Assembly: GCA_017883385.1 (NCBI GenBank)
Contig: JADGNQ010000001.1
Coordinates: 124,001-188,000 of the forward strand
Length of the DNA stretch: 64,000 bases
From: Candidatus Sulfotelmatobacter sp.
GTDB lineage: Bacteria > Acidobacteriota > Terriglobia > Terriglobales > Acidobacteriaceae
Direction: 5' to 3'
Shown here piece by piece: positions 17,686 through 27,799 of this stretch. A model generated the notes under the pieces. It did no database searches, was not told where the DNA came from, and was given only the letters and a program-made list of their open reading frames with translations. How positions within the stretch are numbered: the first letter of the stretch is position 1; every line of letters starts with the position of its first letter. The translations under genes and the position numbers were made by a program.

Positions 17686-17710
17686 TGAGAAGCGCGTGAG
17701 AATTGGCTCA
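17686..17710 (-). promoter_or_regulatory. Shared upstream element, copy B
   Basis: TGAGCC, 8 nt, CGCGCTTCT on the minus strand, 225 nt before the 17460 start and 42 nt after the 17753 stop. It matches copy A at 18 of 21 positions in the core. Confidence 0.55.
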
Positions 17711-17752
17711 TCATGATTCGAAAAAAATTAACGAGCGTCTCCAAACCGCAAA

Positions 17753-20056
17753 CTATTGCAGTTTTGCGATCTTGTTGGACACAGTCTTGCGCGACGTTTG
17801 CACTTTTGCGCGTATAGCCTCAGCCTTGCGCATCACCCCAGGATGCCGCGCCTCGAAGATGCTCTGCTCCGCCGTGGCTCCATACAGCTCAGGGTGCAAA
17901 AAGTGTCCCCGTTCCCGCCCTGCCTTGGCTTGTTCGACGACCAGGGGATGAGCCTTGGCATACGCGTCCTGCCGGACGGCGCTCACCTGCCACGAGACTT
18001 TCGCCCCTGCGTGGCCTCCCGCAATTCGGAAGTGGCCTCCGGAAATCTCCTGCGCAATGTAGAGATTGGGACCAGGTGCGCCGATGGAGGTTAAGGTATA
18101 ACGGAAGTCGCTGTTCGCCGCCTCGAACCAGCCAGGTAGAGCCACGTCGGCCTCGCCCTTGGTATCAAGCACTGCGTTGCCCGTGTAAAGGTTGAGCATC
18201 TCCGACGACTCGATCGAAGCGTGGTTGAGATATTTGTTGGAGGGGTCGAGCGGGTGATCGATGCGGAAGTTCTTAACGGCAGCCGTCAGTGTGCCCGACA
18301 CGGTAACGTCGCCGGAGAAGCTGCCCGCATAAGCGGGAAGTCCGACGACCCCCGCCCCAACGACGGCGCTGATGCCATCGCCGGCTGGTTCTCCGCCTTC
18401 TTCGTCCGCCGAGCCGCCGACGAAAAAGCCGCCGTCACCGTCGCCGTCGCCGCCCTTGGCATAAACCCCGGTCGCTCCGTTGACGCCGTTGTGAGAAAAT
18501 CCGGTACCTCCGAGAAAATAACCTGCCATGGTGTTAACGGTATCGGGACCGGAGAATCCCTTGCCGACTATTGCAGCGCCGAGGCCATCGAATGCAGAAT
18601 CGCTCGCCGCCACGGAGCCGAACGCATGCAGATTCCCAAACTCGTCAAGCTGCATCCGCGCTGCGCTTGAGTCGCCAAACCACATATTCTGGCCTTGCGC
18701 GACGCGCATCCCGCCATCCCCCGCCAGCGTGCCCGGAATGAACGCGCCGGGAGCTGCAACAAACATCTCTGCAAAGGTGCCGCTGGCACTGCCGCCGTTG
18801 TACACGCGGATGGAATTGGCATCGGTGGCGTTCGAACCAGCGCTGCCGAACTGGGCCATCGGAGCGTGGCTCCCTGCGTTCGTCGCCGTCACATTCAGGA
18901 TCGTGCTGGCCGCGGCGTTGATGTTTTCCGTGCCGTTGATCGTCTGAACAGCAGAAAAAATATTGGCCGCAGCCAGCAGCGGAACCTTGGTCGTATCCAC
19001 ACTCAGGGTCACGGAGCCGCTGTTCCCGCCGCCCTTGAGCCCGGTGCCCGGGCTCACCGCCGTGATCGTGCCCGTGCCCGGAAACGTTTGTCCCGCAGCG
19101 AACGTGAACTGCCCATTACTTGCGATGCTCAACCCTGTTTCTGTCGGCGCGCTGCTGCCCGAGTAAGACAACAGACTCAACTTTCCGCTCGGGTTGGCCG
19201 TGTTGTTGGCCACAGGTTCCGCCTGCCAGCGGAAATTCTGCGTGACCGACGTTGCCGTTCCGCTGTTGAAGGCCGTCGCGCTCAGCAGCAGAGGGAACGA
19301 AGCCTTTCCCGTCGTACTTGTGGCCGCTCCCGACGAGGTCAGGCCTAGAGTTCCCCGAAACGTGCCCGCGCCTTTCACATCCAGCGTGGACGCCGGCGTC
19401 GTGGTGTTGATGCCGATGTGTGCACTCGTTCCACTACCCGTTTGAGTCATGACGGAGCTGACTATATCGCTCGCCGTGTCCCACAGCGGAATGGCATTAA
19501 CAATGCCCGCTCCGGTTACGGCGGCATTGGGCGGCGGAACCGCTGCTGCGGGCAATGGCGCCGCAAACGTTCCCGATGCTGGGACTGCCGTCGCAGGTGC
19601 AGCCAGCACAAATGCCGAGAGCGGAAATCCCCCCAAGGTTTCCGCATCCGCGGCCTTCAGTGCGTATGGCACGCTCAGCAGCAGTACGCGCTGTTGTTCC
19701 GCTTGCCCCTCCGGTTGCACGCCGAGCCAGCGCGCTTCGCCGGAAACAAACACTTCCTTGGGCAGACCGCCGGGCAGAGTCGCGCCCAACTGCACCGTGT
19801 AGTGCCCAGTGCCGTCGACCGGCACACTCTGCGTTTCCAGCCAAAGAGGAGATCCTCCTTGCTGGGTCTTGTACAGGGCAAAAGTAAGCCCGACGAGGGG
19901 TCCGGTTGCACCTCTAACCGTTCCGCCGTATCTCACCATCGTCGGAACAGGGGTGGCAGAAGATGTCTGTGAAGTCTGAGCTTGGGCCAGCAGGGAAGCG
20001 ATCAGGCAAGCCAAAATCAGGGACGTCAGGCGTAAGAACGCAGAAAGTTGGGACAT
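17753..20056 (-). CDS. Large secreted fibre-like protein
   Basis: A 767-residue exported protein. A signal peptide (MSQLSAFLRLTSLILACLIA) is followed by an N-terminal domain with VRYGGTVRGATGPLVGLTFA and LPYALKAADAETLGG-like segments, which opens many acidobacterial cell-surface fibre proteins. The Gly/Ala/Ser/Thr-rich centre (about 180-560) contains short beta-repeat phrases such as GIGTTTPASTLDVKG-like and GTGTITAVSPGTGLKGGG, seen in phage tail fibres. The C-terminal module (about 600-720) contains NFRIDHPLDPSNKYLNHASI and FRIAGGHAGAKVSWQV. A Lys/Arg-rich tail ends the chain. It probably forms a trimeric surface fibre; the ligand is unknown. It is divergent from the ECF/STPK pair. Confidence 0.82.
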   Translation of the reverse strand: MSQLSAFLRLTSLILACLIASLLAQAQTSQTSSATPVPTMVRYGGTVRGATGPLVGLTFALYKTQQGGSPLWLETQSVPVDGTGHYTVQLGATLPGGLPKEVFVSGEARWLGVQPEGQAEQQRVLLLSVPYALKAADAETLGGFPLSAFVLAAPATAVPASGTFAAPLPAAAVPPPNAAVTGAGIVNAIPLWDTASDIVSSVMTQTGSGTSAHIGINTTTPASTLDVKGAGTFRGTLGLTSSGAATSTTGKASFPLLLSATAFNSGTATSVTQNFRWQAEPVANNTANPSGKLSLLSYSGSSAPTETGLSIASNGQFTFAAGQTFPGTGTITAVSPGTGLKGGGNSGSVTLSVDTTKVPLLAAANIFSAVQTINGTENINAAASTILNVTATNAGSHAPMAQFGSAGSNATDANSIRVYNGGSASGTFAEMFVAAPGAFIPGTLAGDGGMRVAQGQNMWFGDSSAARMQLDEFGNLHAFGSVAASDSAFDGLGAAIVGKGFSGPDTVNTMAGYFLGGTGFSHNGVNGATGVYAKGGDGDGDGGFFVGGSADEEGGEPAGDGISAVVGAGVVGLPAYAGSFSGDVTVSGTLTAAVKNFRIDHPLDPSNKYLNHASIESSEMLNLYTGNAVLDTKGEADVALPGWFEAANSDFRYTLTSIGAPGPNLYIAQEISGGHFRIAGGHAGAKVSWQVSAVRQDAYAKAHPLVVEQAKAGRERGHFLHPELYGATAEQSIFEARHPGVMRKAEAIRAKVQTSRKTVSNKIAKLQ

Positions 20057-20136
20057 AAGTTACTCCAGTGTCGCGGATGGATGCTGAGATCGGAGTTAAG
20101 CTGGCGCCCTGTTACGAGGCGACTACTTTACTAATG

Positions 20137-20161
20137 CGCAAAACGCGGGCGATTCGGCTCA
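20137..20161 (-). promoter_or_regulatory. Shared upstream element, copy C
   Basis: TGAGCC, 8 nt, CGCGTTTTG on the minus strand, 80 nt before the start at 20056, in the divergent region shared with the ECF sigma gene. A CCCCGC-TTGCA-GCGGGG hairpin lies beside it at 20176-20192. Confidence 0.55.
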
Positions 20162-20249
20162 CGCCCTCATCCAAACCCCGCTTGCAGCGGGGCAATCCGG
20201 GTTTAAGTTGTCTGTTTTCAGTTTGTTGACTTTGGAAGGAATACGGGAT

Positions 20250-20876
20250 ATGCTTCGCCCCCAAAGCGCTTTCTGGGCGCGGCATTGGGCGGGAATCTTG
20301 CATCGGGAACCATCGAGTCCGGTTACGGAATTGTTAGTGCGTTGGCGCGAGGGAGACCGTGAGGCTCTGGAGTCTCTCATGCCTCTCGTCTACGGCGAGT
20401 TGCGCCGGCTGGCCCACCACTACCTGCAACGCGAACGCAGCGATCATACCCTGCAGAGCACGGCTCTGGTGCACGAGGCCTACCTGCGATTGGCCGGACC
20501 GGGTGCACCCCAGTGGCAGAATCGCGCCCATTTCTTCGGCATTGCCGCCCGTGTGATGCGCCAGATTCTTGTCGAGTACGCCCGCGCCCACAGCGCTGCC
20601 AAGCGCGGAGGAGTCGGCGCTTGCAAGCTCACACTCGACGACGCGCTCGACCTCCAGCAGAAAACCGACGTTGATGTTATTGCCCTGGATGGCGCTTTGG
20701 ACCGTCTCAGTGAGTTGGACCCGCAGCAGAGCCGGATCGTGGAACTCCGCTTCTTCACCGGACTCACCATTGAAGATACTTCCGAAGTCATGGGAATTTC
20801 TCCCGCCACGGTGAAACGCGACTGGACCTCTGCCCGCGCCTGGCTTCATCGCGAGATTGCTCGGAGCGAACTCTAA
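20250..20876 (+). CDS. ECF sigma factor, STPK-associated (TIGR02999 type)
   Basis: A 208-residue sigma-70-family factor with regions 2 and 4. Region 2 spans about 25-110 (LVYGELRRLAHHYLQRERSD, TALVHEAYLRL, NRAHFFGIAARVMRQILVEY); this wording is diagnostic of the acidobacterial/planctomycete group often paired with Ser/Thr kinases. Region 4 spans about 145-200 (RIVELRFFTGLTIEDTSEVM, SPATVKRDW). I chose ATG at 20250, preceded by GGAAGGA, over the in-frame start at 20208. Its stop TAA overlaps the ATG of the kinase by one base, so translation is coupled. No anti-sigma is present; the kinase is the likely controller. Confidence 0.9.
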   Translation: MLRPQSAFWARHWAGILHREPSSPVTELLVRWREGDREALESLMPLVYGELRRLAHHYLQRERSDHTLQSTALVHEAYLRLAGPGAPQWQNRAHFFGIAARVMRQILVEYARAHSAAKRGGVGACKLTLDDALDLQQKTDVDVIALDGALDRLSELDPQQSRIVELRFFTGLTIEDTSEVMGISPATVKRDWTSARAWLHREIARSEL

Positions 20877-21823
20877 TGACTCCGGAACGCTGGCAGCAGA
20901 TTCGCGGAGTGTTTGACCTGGCTGCGTCCCTGGATCTCGAAAAGCGCGGTGCTTACCTCGACCAGGCCTGCGCCGCAGATGCAGATCTTCGTCACGAAGT
21001 GGAATCGCTTCTGCTTTCCGACCATGAGGCAGGGATCGGGTTCCTCAACACTCCTGCCATCGACCTGGCGGGGCGGCCTGGAATTGGTTCCGCCCCAAGC
21101 CGTGTGGGACGCCGGATTGGCGCGTACAACATCGTGGAGGAAATCGGCCGTGGCGGAATGGGTGAGGTTTATCGCGCCGGCCGCGCTGACGGTCAGTATG
21201 AGAAGGAAGTAGCCATCAAGCTGGTTCGCGGCGGATATGACACGGCATCCGTTCTCGAACGCTTCCGTCACGAGCGCCAGATTCTGGCCAGTCTTGACCA
21301 CCCCAACATCGCCCGCCTGCTCGACGGTGGCACCACCGACGAGGGCATTCCTTACCTCGTGATGGAGTTGATTGAAGGCACGCCTATCGACCAGTATTGT
21401 GACGCGAACAAGCTGAACGTCACCGAACGTCTGCGCCTCTTTGTGCAAGTCTGCTCGGCGGTGCAGTATGCGCACCAACGGCTGGTCATCCATCGCGACA
21501 TCAAACCGGGCAATATTCTCGTCACCAGGGAAGGCGTTCCGAAACTGCTCGACTTCGGAATCGCGAAGATTCTGGATCCGGCGGCCAGTTCCGCCACTAC
21601 CGTCGCCGGTCCTTTGACCCCCGAATATGCCAGCCCTGAGCAGATTCGTGGAGAACCCATCACCACTGCGACCGACGTGTATTCCCTCGGCGTAGTCCTC
21701 TATCAGTTGTTGACTGGACGTTCTCCCTATCCCCGAAACACTCATGTGCCCCATGAGTTTGCTCGAGCCATCTGCGAGTTCGAACCGGAACGACCCAGCA
21801 CGGTCATCCTGAGGCCAGTGTGA
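20876..21823 (+). CDS. Ser/Thr protein kinase, N-terminal part of a split gene
   Basis: 315 residues. A short helical leader of the type following ECF-coupled kinases (MTPERWQQIRGVFDLA) precedes a Hanks-type kinase domain from about 82: glycine loop GRGGMGEVY, VAIK lysine, catalytic loop IHRDIKPGNI, DFG as LLDFGIA, and the APE-like SPEQ. The frame ends at TGA (21821) inside the C-lobe, before subdomain XI. The missing C-lobe helices, including the RRYASVEQF segment, continue in the next frame at 21820. It should phosphorylate the adjacent sigma factor or its partners if full length. On its own it is an incomplete kinase. Confidence 0.85.
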   Translation: MTPERWQQIRGVFDLAASLDLEKRGAYLDQACAADADLRHEVESLLLSDHEAGIGFLNTPAIDLAGRPGIGSAPSRVGRRIGAYNIVEEIGRGGMGEVYRAGRADGQYEKEVAIKLVRGGYDTASVLERFRHERQILASLDHPNIARLLDGGTTDEGIPYLVMELIEGTPIDQYCDANKLNVTERLRLFVQVCSAVQYAHQRLVIHRDIKPGNILVTREGVPKLLDFGIAKILDPAASSATTVAGPLTPEYASPEQIRGEPITTATDVYSLGVVLYQLLTGRSPYPRNTHVPHEFARAICEFEPERPSTVILRPV

Positions 21824-23514
21824 GTAGGGAACAGACGGCTGATCCCGCGCAGGCCGTCCCCCTGAGCAGGGAGGCGATGAGTAACCTGCGAGAGGGCGCG
21901 CCCGCGAAATTGCGCCGTCGTCTCAGCGGGGACCTTGACACTATCATGCTTCGAGCGCTGCACAAGGAACCGCAGCGGCGATACGCCTCAGTCGAGCAGT
22001 TCGCCGAAGATATCCGCCGGCACCTGGAAGGCCTTCCCGTCACTGCCCGCCGAGATTCATGGCGCTATCGCGCGGGCAAGTTCGCCATCCGGCACAAGTT
22101 GGTGGTCGGCGCGTCTGCACTCGTTCTGACGGCGGTGCTGGGTGGAGTTGCCGCCACCGTACGCGAAGCGCGCATCGCGGCGGCCAACCAGCGCCGCGCT
22201 GAACAGCGCTTCAACGACGTCCGCAAATTGGCCAACTCTCTGATGTTTGAAATCCACGATGCGATCCGGGACTTGCCTGGTTCTACACCGGCGAGAAGGT
22301 TGCTCGTCACGCGCGCCTTGGAATACCTGGACAGCCTCAGCGAGCAGTCCAAAGGCGACGTCTCCCTGCAAAAAGAGCTGGCAGCCGCATACGAGAGAGT
22401 GGGGGATGTCCTTGGATATCCTTACGCCGCCAATTTGGGCGATCGAGCGGGAGCGATGCAAAGCTACCGGAAGGCGCTAGCCATACGCGAGCCCCTAGCT
22501 GCCGCAGCTCCGAATGACACCCAAATCCAGCGGGACTTGGTCGGTAACTACTTCAGGGTCGCCCAGGTATTGGAGACAGAAGGAAACTTCCCGGATGCGC
22601 TCGCTACTTTGCGCAAGGTGTTGCCCACGGCGCAAAGTATGGCAGCGGGCAACCACGATCCTGTGCTGGCCGATCAGTTTGCCGGCGTCTATTACTTTAG
22701 CGCTTCGATTCAAGTCCAGACCGGAGATTTGGACTCGGCGCTGGAGAACTACCAGCGCGGCGCCTCGATCCGCGCTGCAGCGCTGCAGGCCAATCCCGGC
22801 AGCTTTCCCTTGCGCACTCATTTGGCCGCGGATTATGGCGGCATCGCAAAGTGCTCGGCGGAAAGGCACGACCTTCCCCACGCCATAGAGATGCAGGCCA
22901 AGGCCACGGCAATGTTGGACGATGCGTCGAAGGCGCACTCGGATAACGCGACGCTTCGCGAGTATCTCGGTGAGGCTACAAACAGGCTGGCGACTTACCG
23001 GAACGAACAAGGTGATTCGACCGCTGCCCTGGAGATGTACCGCAAGGCCCACGAAATATTCCGCGATCTGTTGGCCGCGGATCCGAAGAACTCCCTGGCA
23101 AAATCGAACTTCGCGTTTAGTAACGATGGAATTGCAAGCAGCCTTGTGGCGTTGGGCAAGCCCGCTTCGGCCGCAAGGCTTTATCGTGAGTCCATTGCTA
23201 CCTTTGAAGACATGTCTCCCACGACCGGGAGCAATCGCTATCCCCGCTCTGGGCTGGCAGAAGCGTATGCGGGTCTGGGCACCGCTTATTCGATCCTGGG
23301 AGCTGGCAAGGGCGTTCCTCCAAATCAGAAACGTGAATACTGGGAAGAAGCTCGTACCTCCTGCCAAAAAAGTCTCGACCTGTGGAATGACAAGGAAAAA
23401 CGCGGAGAGTTGGAAAGCGGTGAACGCCAAGTCCCTTCGCGGGTTGCCGCGTGCATCGCCAAGAGCGAAGGGCAACTGCACAATCTGAGTCCCGCGTCGG
23501 ACGGTCCGCGTTGA
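21820..23514 (+). CDS. Kinase C-lobe, membrane segment and TPR region, C-terminal part of a split gene
   Basis: 564 residues from a GTG that overlaps the upstream stop by four bases. It opens with the rest of the kinase C-lobe (LRRRLSGDLDTIMLRALHKE, PQRRYASVEQFAEDIRRHLE). A transmembrane helix follows at about 90-110 (KLVVGASALVLTAVLGGVAA), then a long TPR solenoid probably outside the membrane. In relatives this is a single polypeptide with the preceding kinase. Removing one GT of the GTGT at 21818-21821 restores one frame of about 879 codons. So this is either a frameshift, a sequencing error, or two coupled proteins reassembling a kinase. Confidence 0.8.
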   Translation: MSREQTADPAQAVPLSREAMSNLREGAPAKLRRRLSGDLDTIMLRALHKEPQRRYASVEQFAEDIRRHLEGLPVTARRDSWRYRAGKFAIRHKLVVGASALVLTAVLGGVAATVREARIAAANQRRAEQRFNDVRKLANSLMFEIHDAIRDLPGSTPARRLLVTRALEYLDSLSEQSKGDVSLQKELAAAYERVGDVLGYPYAANLGDRAGAMQSYRKALAIREPLAAAAPNDTQIQRDLVGNYFRVAQVLETEGNFPDALATLRKVLPTAQSMAAGNHDPVLADQFAGVYYFSASIQVQTGDLDSALENYQRGASIRAAALQANPGSFPLRTHLAADYGGIAKCSAERHDLPHAIEMQAKATAMLDDASKAHSDNATLREYLGEATNRLATYRNEQGDSTAALEMYRKAHEIFRDLLAADPKNSLAKSNFAFSNDGIASSLVALGKPASAARLYRESIATFEDMSPTTGSNRYPRSGLAEAYAGLGTAYSILGAGKGVPPNQKREYWEEARTSCQKSLDLWNDKEKRGELESGERQVPSRVAACIAKSEGQLHNLSPASDGPR

Positions 23515-23921
23515 ACATTTCACTGGGCAATGGCCGATTCTCCCGGTCTCCGGCCGGGATCTCTCTCTAGATGAGCAGCGCCCAAACCAACGGTTTTGAC
23601 TGCGTTCCTCTCCCGTGGCTACCGCTCGACCTGCAAAGTACGTGAAGTCGCTGGGGAAGGTCCAAGTCGACGAGTCCGGCGGAAAGAGATTAGGACACGC
23701 CCTCCCGTGACCGCATCCGTGCCTCATGGTTTGTGGGTAGGCGACCCCAAGGAGGAAGAGGTTGCCCGGCAGGCCAAATGCAACCTCCAGACTCTCGTAA
23801 CCGGGATCTAACCCAAACCCGGATAACCCCGGACCGGGTGGCACGCGTCTAACCCGTAGGGTCGATATCGGGGCTTGGCGTGCAAGGGACCGGGCGTATA
23901 ATCAGGCATAAGGAGTTCACT
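23515..23921. other. Intergenic region with M48 promoter
   Basis: About 400 bp without a credible gene. Near the upstream gene end, CCCGG..CCGGG around 23542-23557 may be a weak terminator. GC-rich CCCGGATAACCCCGG-type runs follow at about 23800-23840. The only clear signal is the promoter at 23875-23902 described next. Confidence 0.45.
23875..23902 (+). promoter_or_regulatory. Sigma-70-like promoter of the M48 protease gene
   Basis: -35 TTGGCG (23875-23880), 16-nt spacer, perfect -10 TATAAT (23897-23902), about 20 nt before the ATG at 23922 and its AAGGAG ribosome site. Confidence 0.6.
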
Positions 23922-25022
23922 ATGAGATTCAGGTGGCTGGCAATCGCAGCGGCATTGGCGGCGTTCAGCGCGGGGCCCTGGACGTTAGCGCAGGTTTCAG
24001 ATCAGGATAAGGATCAGCCGAAATCCGGCGACGTGCAGAATGCGCCCAAACAGGCGCCTGCCGCCCTGCCGACGGCCGACGACAGCGACCTCAAGCACGA
24101 CGGCGGCAAGACCGACGTCGACGCCGTGGGCAACCGCAACGTGGGATGCGGGCGCGGCGTGGGCAACTGGTACACGGTCGAGGGTCAGGTGGCTCGTGGC
24201 CGCGGCTATGCCCAGCAGATCGAAGCCGAGGTCAAGCTGGTCAACGACCCAGTGGTCACCGAATACGTGAACCGTATTGGCCAAAATCTCGTCCGCAACT
24301 CCGACGCGCAGGTGCCCTTCACCATCAAAGTCATCGATTCCGACGTGGTCAACGCCATGGCGCTACCGGGCGGGTTCTTCTATGTGAACTCCGGCCTGAT
24401 TCTCGCCGCCGACGAAGAAGCCGAAATGGCTGGCGTGATGGCGCATGAAATCGCCCATGTGGCGGCCTGCCACTATGGACGCGAAATGACGCGCGTCAAC
24501 CTCCTGCAGATGATGTCGCTCCCCGCCATCTTCATGGGCGGTGCAATCGGCTACGGGATCTATGAAGGCATGGGTCTCGGCATTCCGCTGACCTTCCTCC
24601 ACTTCTCGCGTGGATTCGAAGCCGAAGCAGATTATCTCGGTGTGGAGTACATGTACCGCGCTGGATATGATCCGTCGGCTTTCGTCTCCTTCTTCGAAAA
24701 GATCCAGGCGATGGAAAAGAAGAAACCAGGCACGCTGTCGAAGGCCTTCGATACCCATCCGCAAACTCCGGACCGGATCGAAAAGACGCAGGCTGAGATC
24801 CGCAAGATTCTTCCCGCCAAACAGCAGTACGTCGTGACCACCTCGGAATTCGACGAAGTAAAAGCGCGCCTGGCGGCGATTGAAAACAAACACAAGCTGC
24901 TGGACGAAAAAGACTCCAGCAAACCGAGCCTGCGGCGGACTTCAAACACGACCGACAAGTCCGACGACAGCAAGAAAGACGACGATCGCCCGACGCTAAA
25001 GCGCCGCGACGATTCGAACTAG
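23922..25022 (+). CDS. Exported M48-family zinc metalloprotease
   Basis: A 366-residue BepA/Oma1-like peptidase of the periplasm. A signal peptide (MRFRWLAIAAALAAFSAGPW) is followed by a low-complexity acidic linker, then the M48 domain: MALPGGFFYVNSGLI, zinc motif HEIAH (175-179) and the third ligand in FEAEADYLG. The family clears misfolded outer-membrane proteins. The charged C-terminal tail (SDDSKKDDDRPTLKRRDD) is disordered; no TPR domain follows, unlike BepA. ATG at 23922 has AAGGAG upstream. A strong terminator follows. Confidence 0.92.
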   Translation: MRFRWLAIAAALAAFSAGPWTLAQVSDQDKDQPKSGDVQNAPKQAPAALPTADDSDLKHDGGKTDVDAVGNRNVGCGRGVGNWYTVEGQVARGRGYAQQIEAEVKLVNDPVVTEYVNRIGQNLVRNSDAQVPFTIKVIDSDVVNAMALPGGFFYVNSGLILAADEEAEMAGVMAHEIAHVAACHYGREMTRVNLLQMMSLPAIFMGGAIGYGIYEGMGLGIPLTFLHFSRGFEAEADYLGVEYMYRAGYDPSAFVSFFEKIQAMEKKKPGTLSKAFDTHPQTPDRIEKTQAEIRKILPAKQQYVVTTSEFDEVKARLAAIENKHKLLDEKDSSKPSLRRTSNTTDKSDDSKKDDDRPTLKRRDDSN

Positions 25023-25062
25023 GGCTTAGTAGGTCTGAAGTTGTAGATGTAAAGGATATGGC

Positions 25063-25100
25063 GACAGCCGCCTCGGCTGTCCGGCCAGAGCGAAGCTCGG
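25063..25100. repeat. 38-bp dispersed repeat with hairpin, copy 1
   Basis: Identical over 38 bp to 38933-38970. It contains the palindrome ACAGCCG-CCT-CGGCTGT and then CCGGCCAGAGCGAAGCTCGG. Confidence 0.85.
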
Positions 25101-25123
25101 TCGAACGTACGGCGAATCGAATC

Positions 25124-25148
25124 CCGGCGGCTGCGGCCGCCGGTTTTT
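25124..25148 (+). terminator. Rho-independent terminator of the M48 gene
   Basis: CCGGCGGC (25124-25131) pairs perfectly with GCCGCCGG (25136-25143) around a 4-nt loop, followed by TTTTT (25144-25148). Confidence 0.85.
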
Positions 25149-25214
25149 CTTGCTCGTAAGAAACCTGCAGTTTCGCGCTAGAAGGCCCGAGATTGGCACG
25201 ACATCACGTGAATC

Positions 25215-25230
25215 TGTGATCTCAATCACA
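25215..25230 (+). promoter_or_regulatory. CRP-like operator upstream of citrate synthase
   Basis: TGTGATCTCAATCACA matches the CRP consensus TGTGA-N6-TCACA exactly. The symmetry extends to GAATCTGTGAT/ATCACAGATTC (25210-25235). It lies 71 nt before the gltA start. A second, similar palindrome lies before the iron operon (45103-45118). Confidence 0.6.
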
Positions 25231-25238
25231 GATTCAGC

Positions 25239-25267
25239 TTGAAAACGGAAATAGGCTCGGCTACGTT
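25239..25267 (+). promoter_or_regulatory. Candidate sigma-70 promoter of citrate synthase
   Basis: -35 TTGAAA (25239-25244), 17-nt spacer, -10 TACGTT (25262-25267). The CRP-like palindrome is centred about 52 nt before the expected transcription start, compatible with activation. The -10 is imperfect. Confidence 0.4.
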
Positions 25268-25301
25268 GGAATCATTGTGCAGCTGAGAGGGGAACCTTCC
25301 C

Positions 25302-26620
<1,319 letters not shown>

Positions 26621-26624
<4 letters not shown>

Positions 26625-27565
26625 CCGCTCTTTTGGAACATCGCCGTCACCAGGCTCCGGATCTCGGCGAAATAGACGTCCGCATCCTTAGCAAAGTCCG
26701 CCCATTCGATGGCCGCGGCGCGCGGAATGTTTTCCTTCAGGATTTGCCAATCTTCCCGCCAGCAAGCCGCAGGGTCAGGAGTCTCCGCATACCCTATCCC
26801 CAGGTTCGTGGAACGGCACAACCGGTCGGCCAGAGCGACGATCGCGACCAGCCCGGGACTGACGACCGCGGCTGCAGGATTGTGGTGGCACAGGATCACT
26901 TCAATCAGATCCTCGGAGAAATTCCATCTGCGCGCCAGCACCTCTCCGCTCTGACAATGGGTGAAGCCGAATGCCTCATACTAGGACTCGCCCATGAACA
27001 CGCCTGTCTCCAGCCCATTCTCGTAGGCTGCTTTCGTTTCCTTTGGCAACAGAACCAGATTGACCACATAGCCCAGATCGTGCAGCAACCCCGCCAGGTA
27101 CGCTTTCTCTGGACACTCAAACCCCACACAACGGGCAAGCTTGCGGCTCAGAATTGCGCAGCCCAGAGAATGCTCCCAGAAGACTGCGGGGTCGAGAACC
27201 TTTTGCGCAGACCCGATCCGCATCATCGAGCAGGAGACGGCAATGTCGCGCGTTCGCGCTATGCCCAGCGTTCGCACGGCCGCCCGCAGAGAACTCGTCA
27301 CTGCTCCCCGACCGAATAGCGGCGAATTCGCCATGCGCAGGCATTGCGCTGCCAGAGTTTCGTCGCGGCCTACCAGATCCGCCACGCGCAGCAGATTCAC
27401 GTCTTCCGCAGGCTGGTCCAGTTCCGCGAGCAGAGTGTGCAAAATCGTAGGAACAGTGGGAATGGAGTTCAATAAGTTATTGTGCCCTTCGATGACCTTC
27501 TGGAGGGCAACATTCGCGGCGGCAGGCTGGCTGAATCGGTCGTCTGAAATCTGGTGTTCGTTCAT
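26621..27565 (-). pseudogene. HDOD-domain protein interrupted by an in-frame amber codon
   Basis: The frame from 27565 to 26621 is one continuous HDOD protein of about 314 codons: an N-terminal helix, then NSIPTVPTILHTLLAELDQP, VADLVGRDETLAAQCLRMAN, RTLGIARTRDIAVSCSMMRI, FWEHSLGCAILSRKLA and YLAGLLHDLGYVVNLVLLP. After FMGES comes TAG (26981-26983), then YEAFGFTHCQSGEVLARRWN continues in the same frame to the normal end. HDOD proteins link stress or signalling inputs to motility and c-di-GMP output. Only one base differs from a sense codon (for example GAG), so it is a recent nonsense mutation, a base-call error, or a readthrough site. Confidence 0.85.
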
Positions 27566-27799
27566 GGTGGCGGAGCGTTCCGGCTGAAGCCAGAGAACTG
27601 CTCATGAACATTCTGCGGCTTCGCGAGTCGCCCACGAAGACAGACTTAGACGGGTGTTACTTCGGTGCGATCCATAACGGGAAGGCCCCGCTATGGTTCC
27701 GATGTGGTGCTCCAATACGACTCTGACAACCGACCCCAGCTCAGGCGTTCCGCGGTAACTCCGCAGCTCGCCCCGATCTTCGAGTCTAAGTCCGCACGG

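Noticed and set aside
22495-23844. Long open frame (449 codons) antisense to the TPR part of the kinase
   Set aside because: A shadow of high-GC codon bias; the sense frame has clear TPR sequence, and the antisense frame has no motif or start site.
25210-25235. Reading the palindrome before citrate synthase as an FNR box or a terminator
   Set aside because: The half-site is TGTGA, not TTGAT, and there is no T-run; the position is upstream of the promoter.
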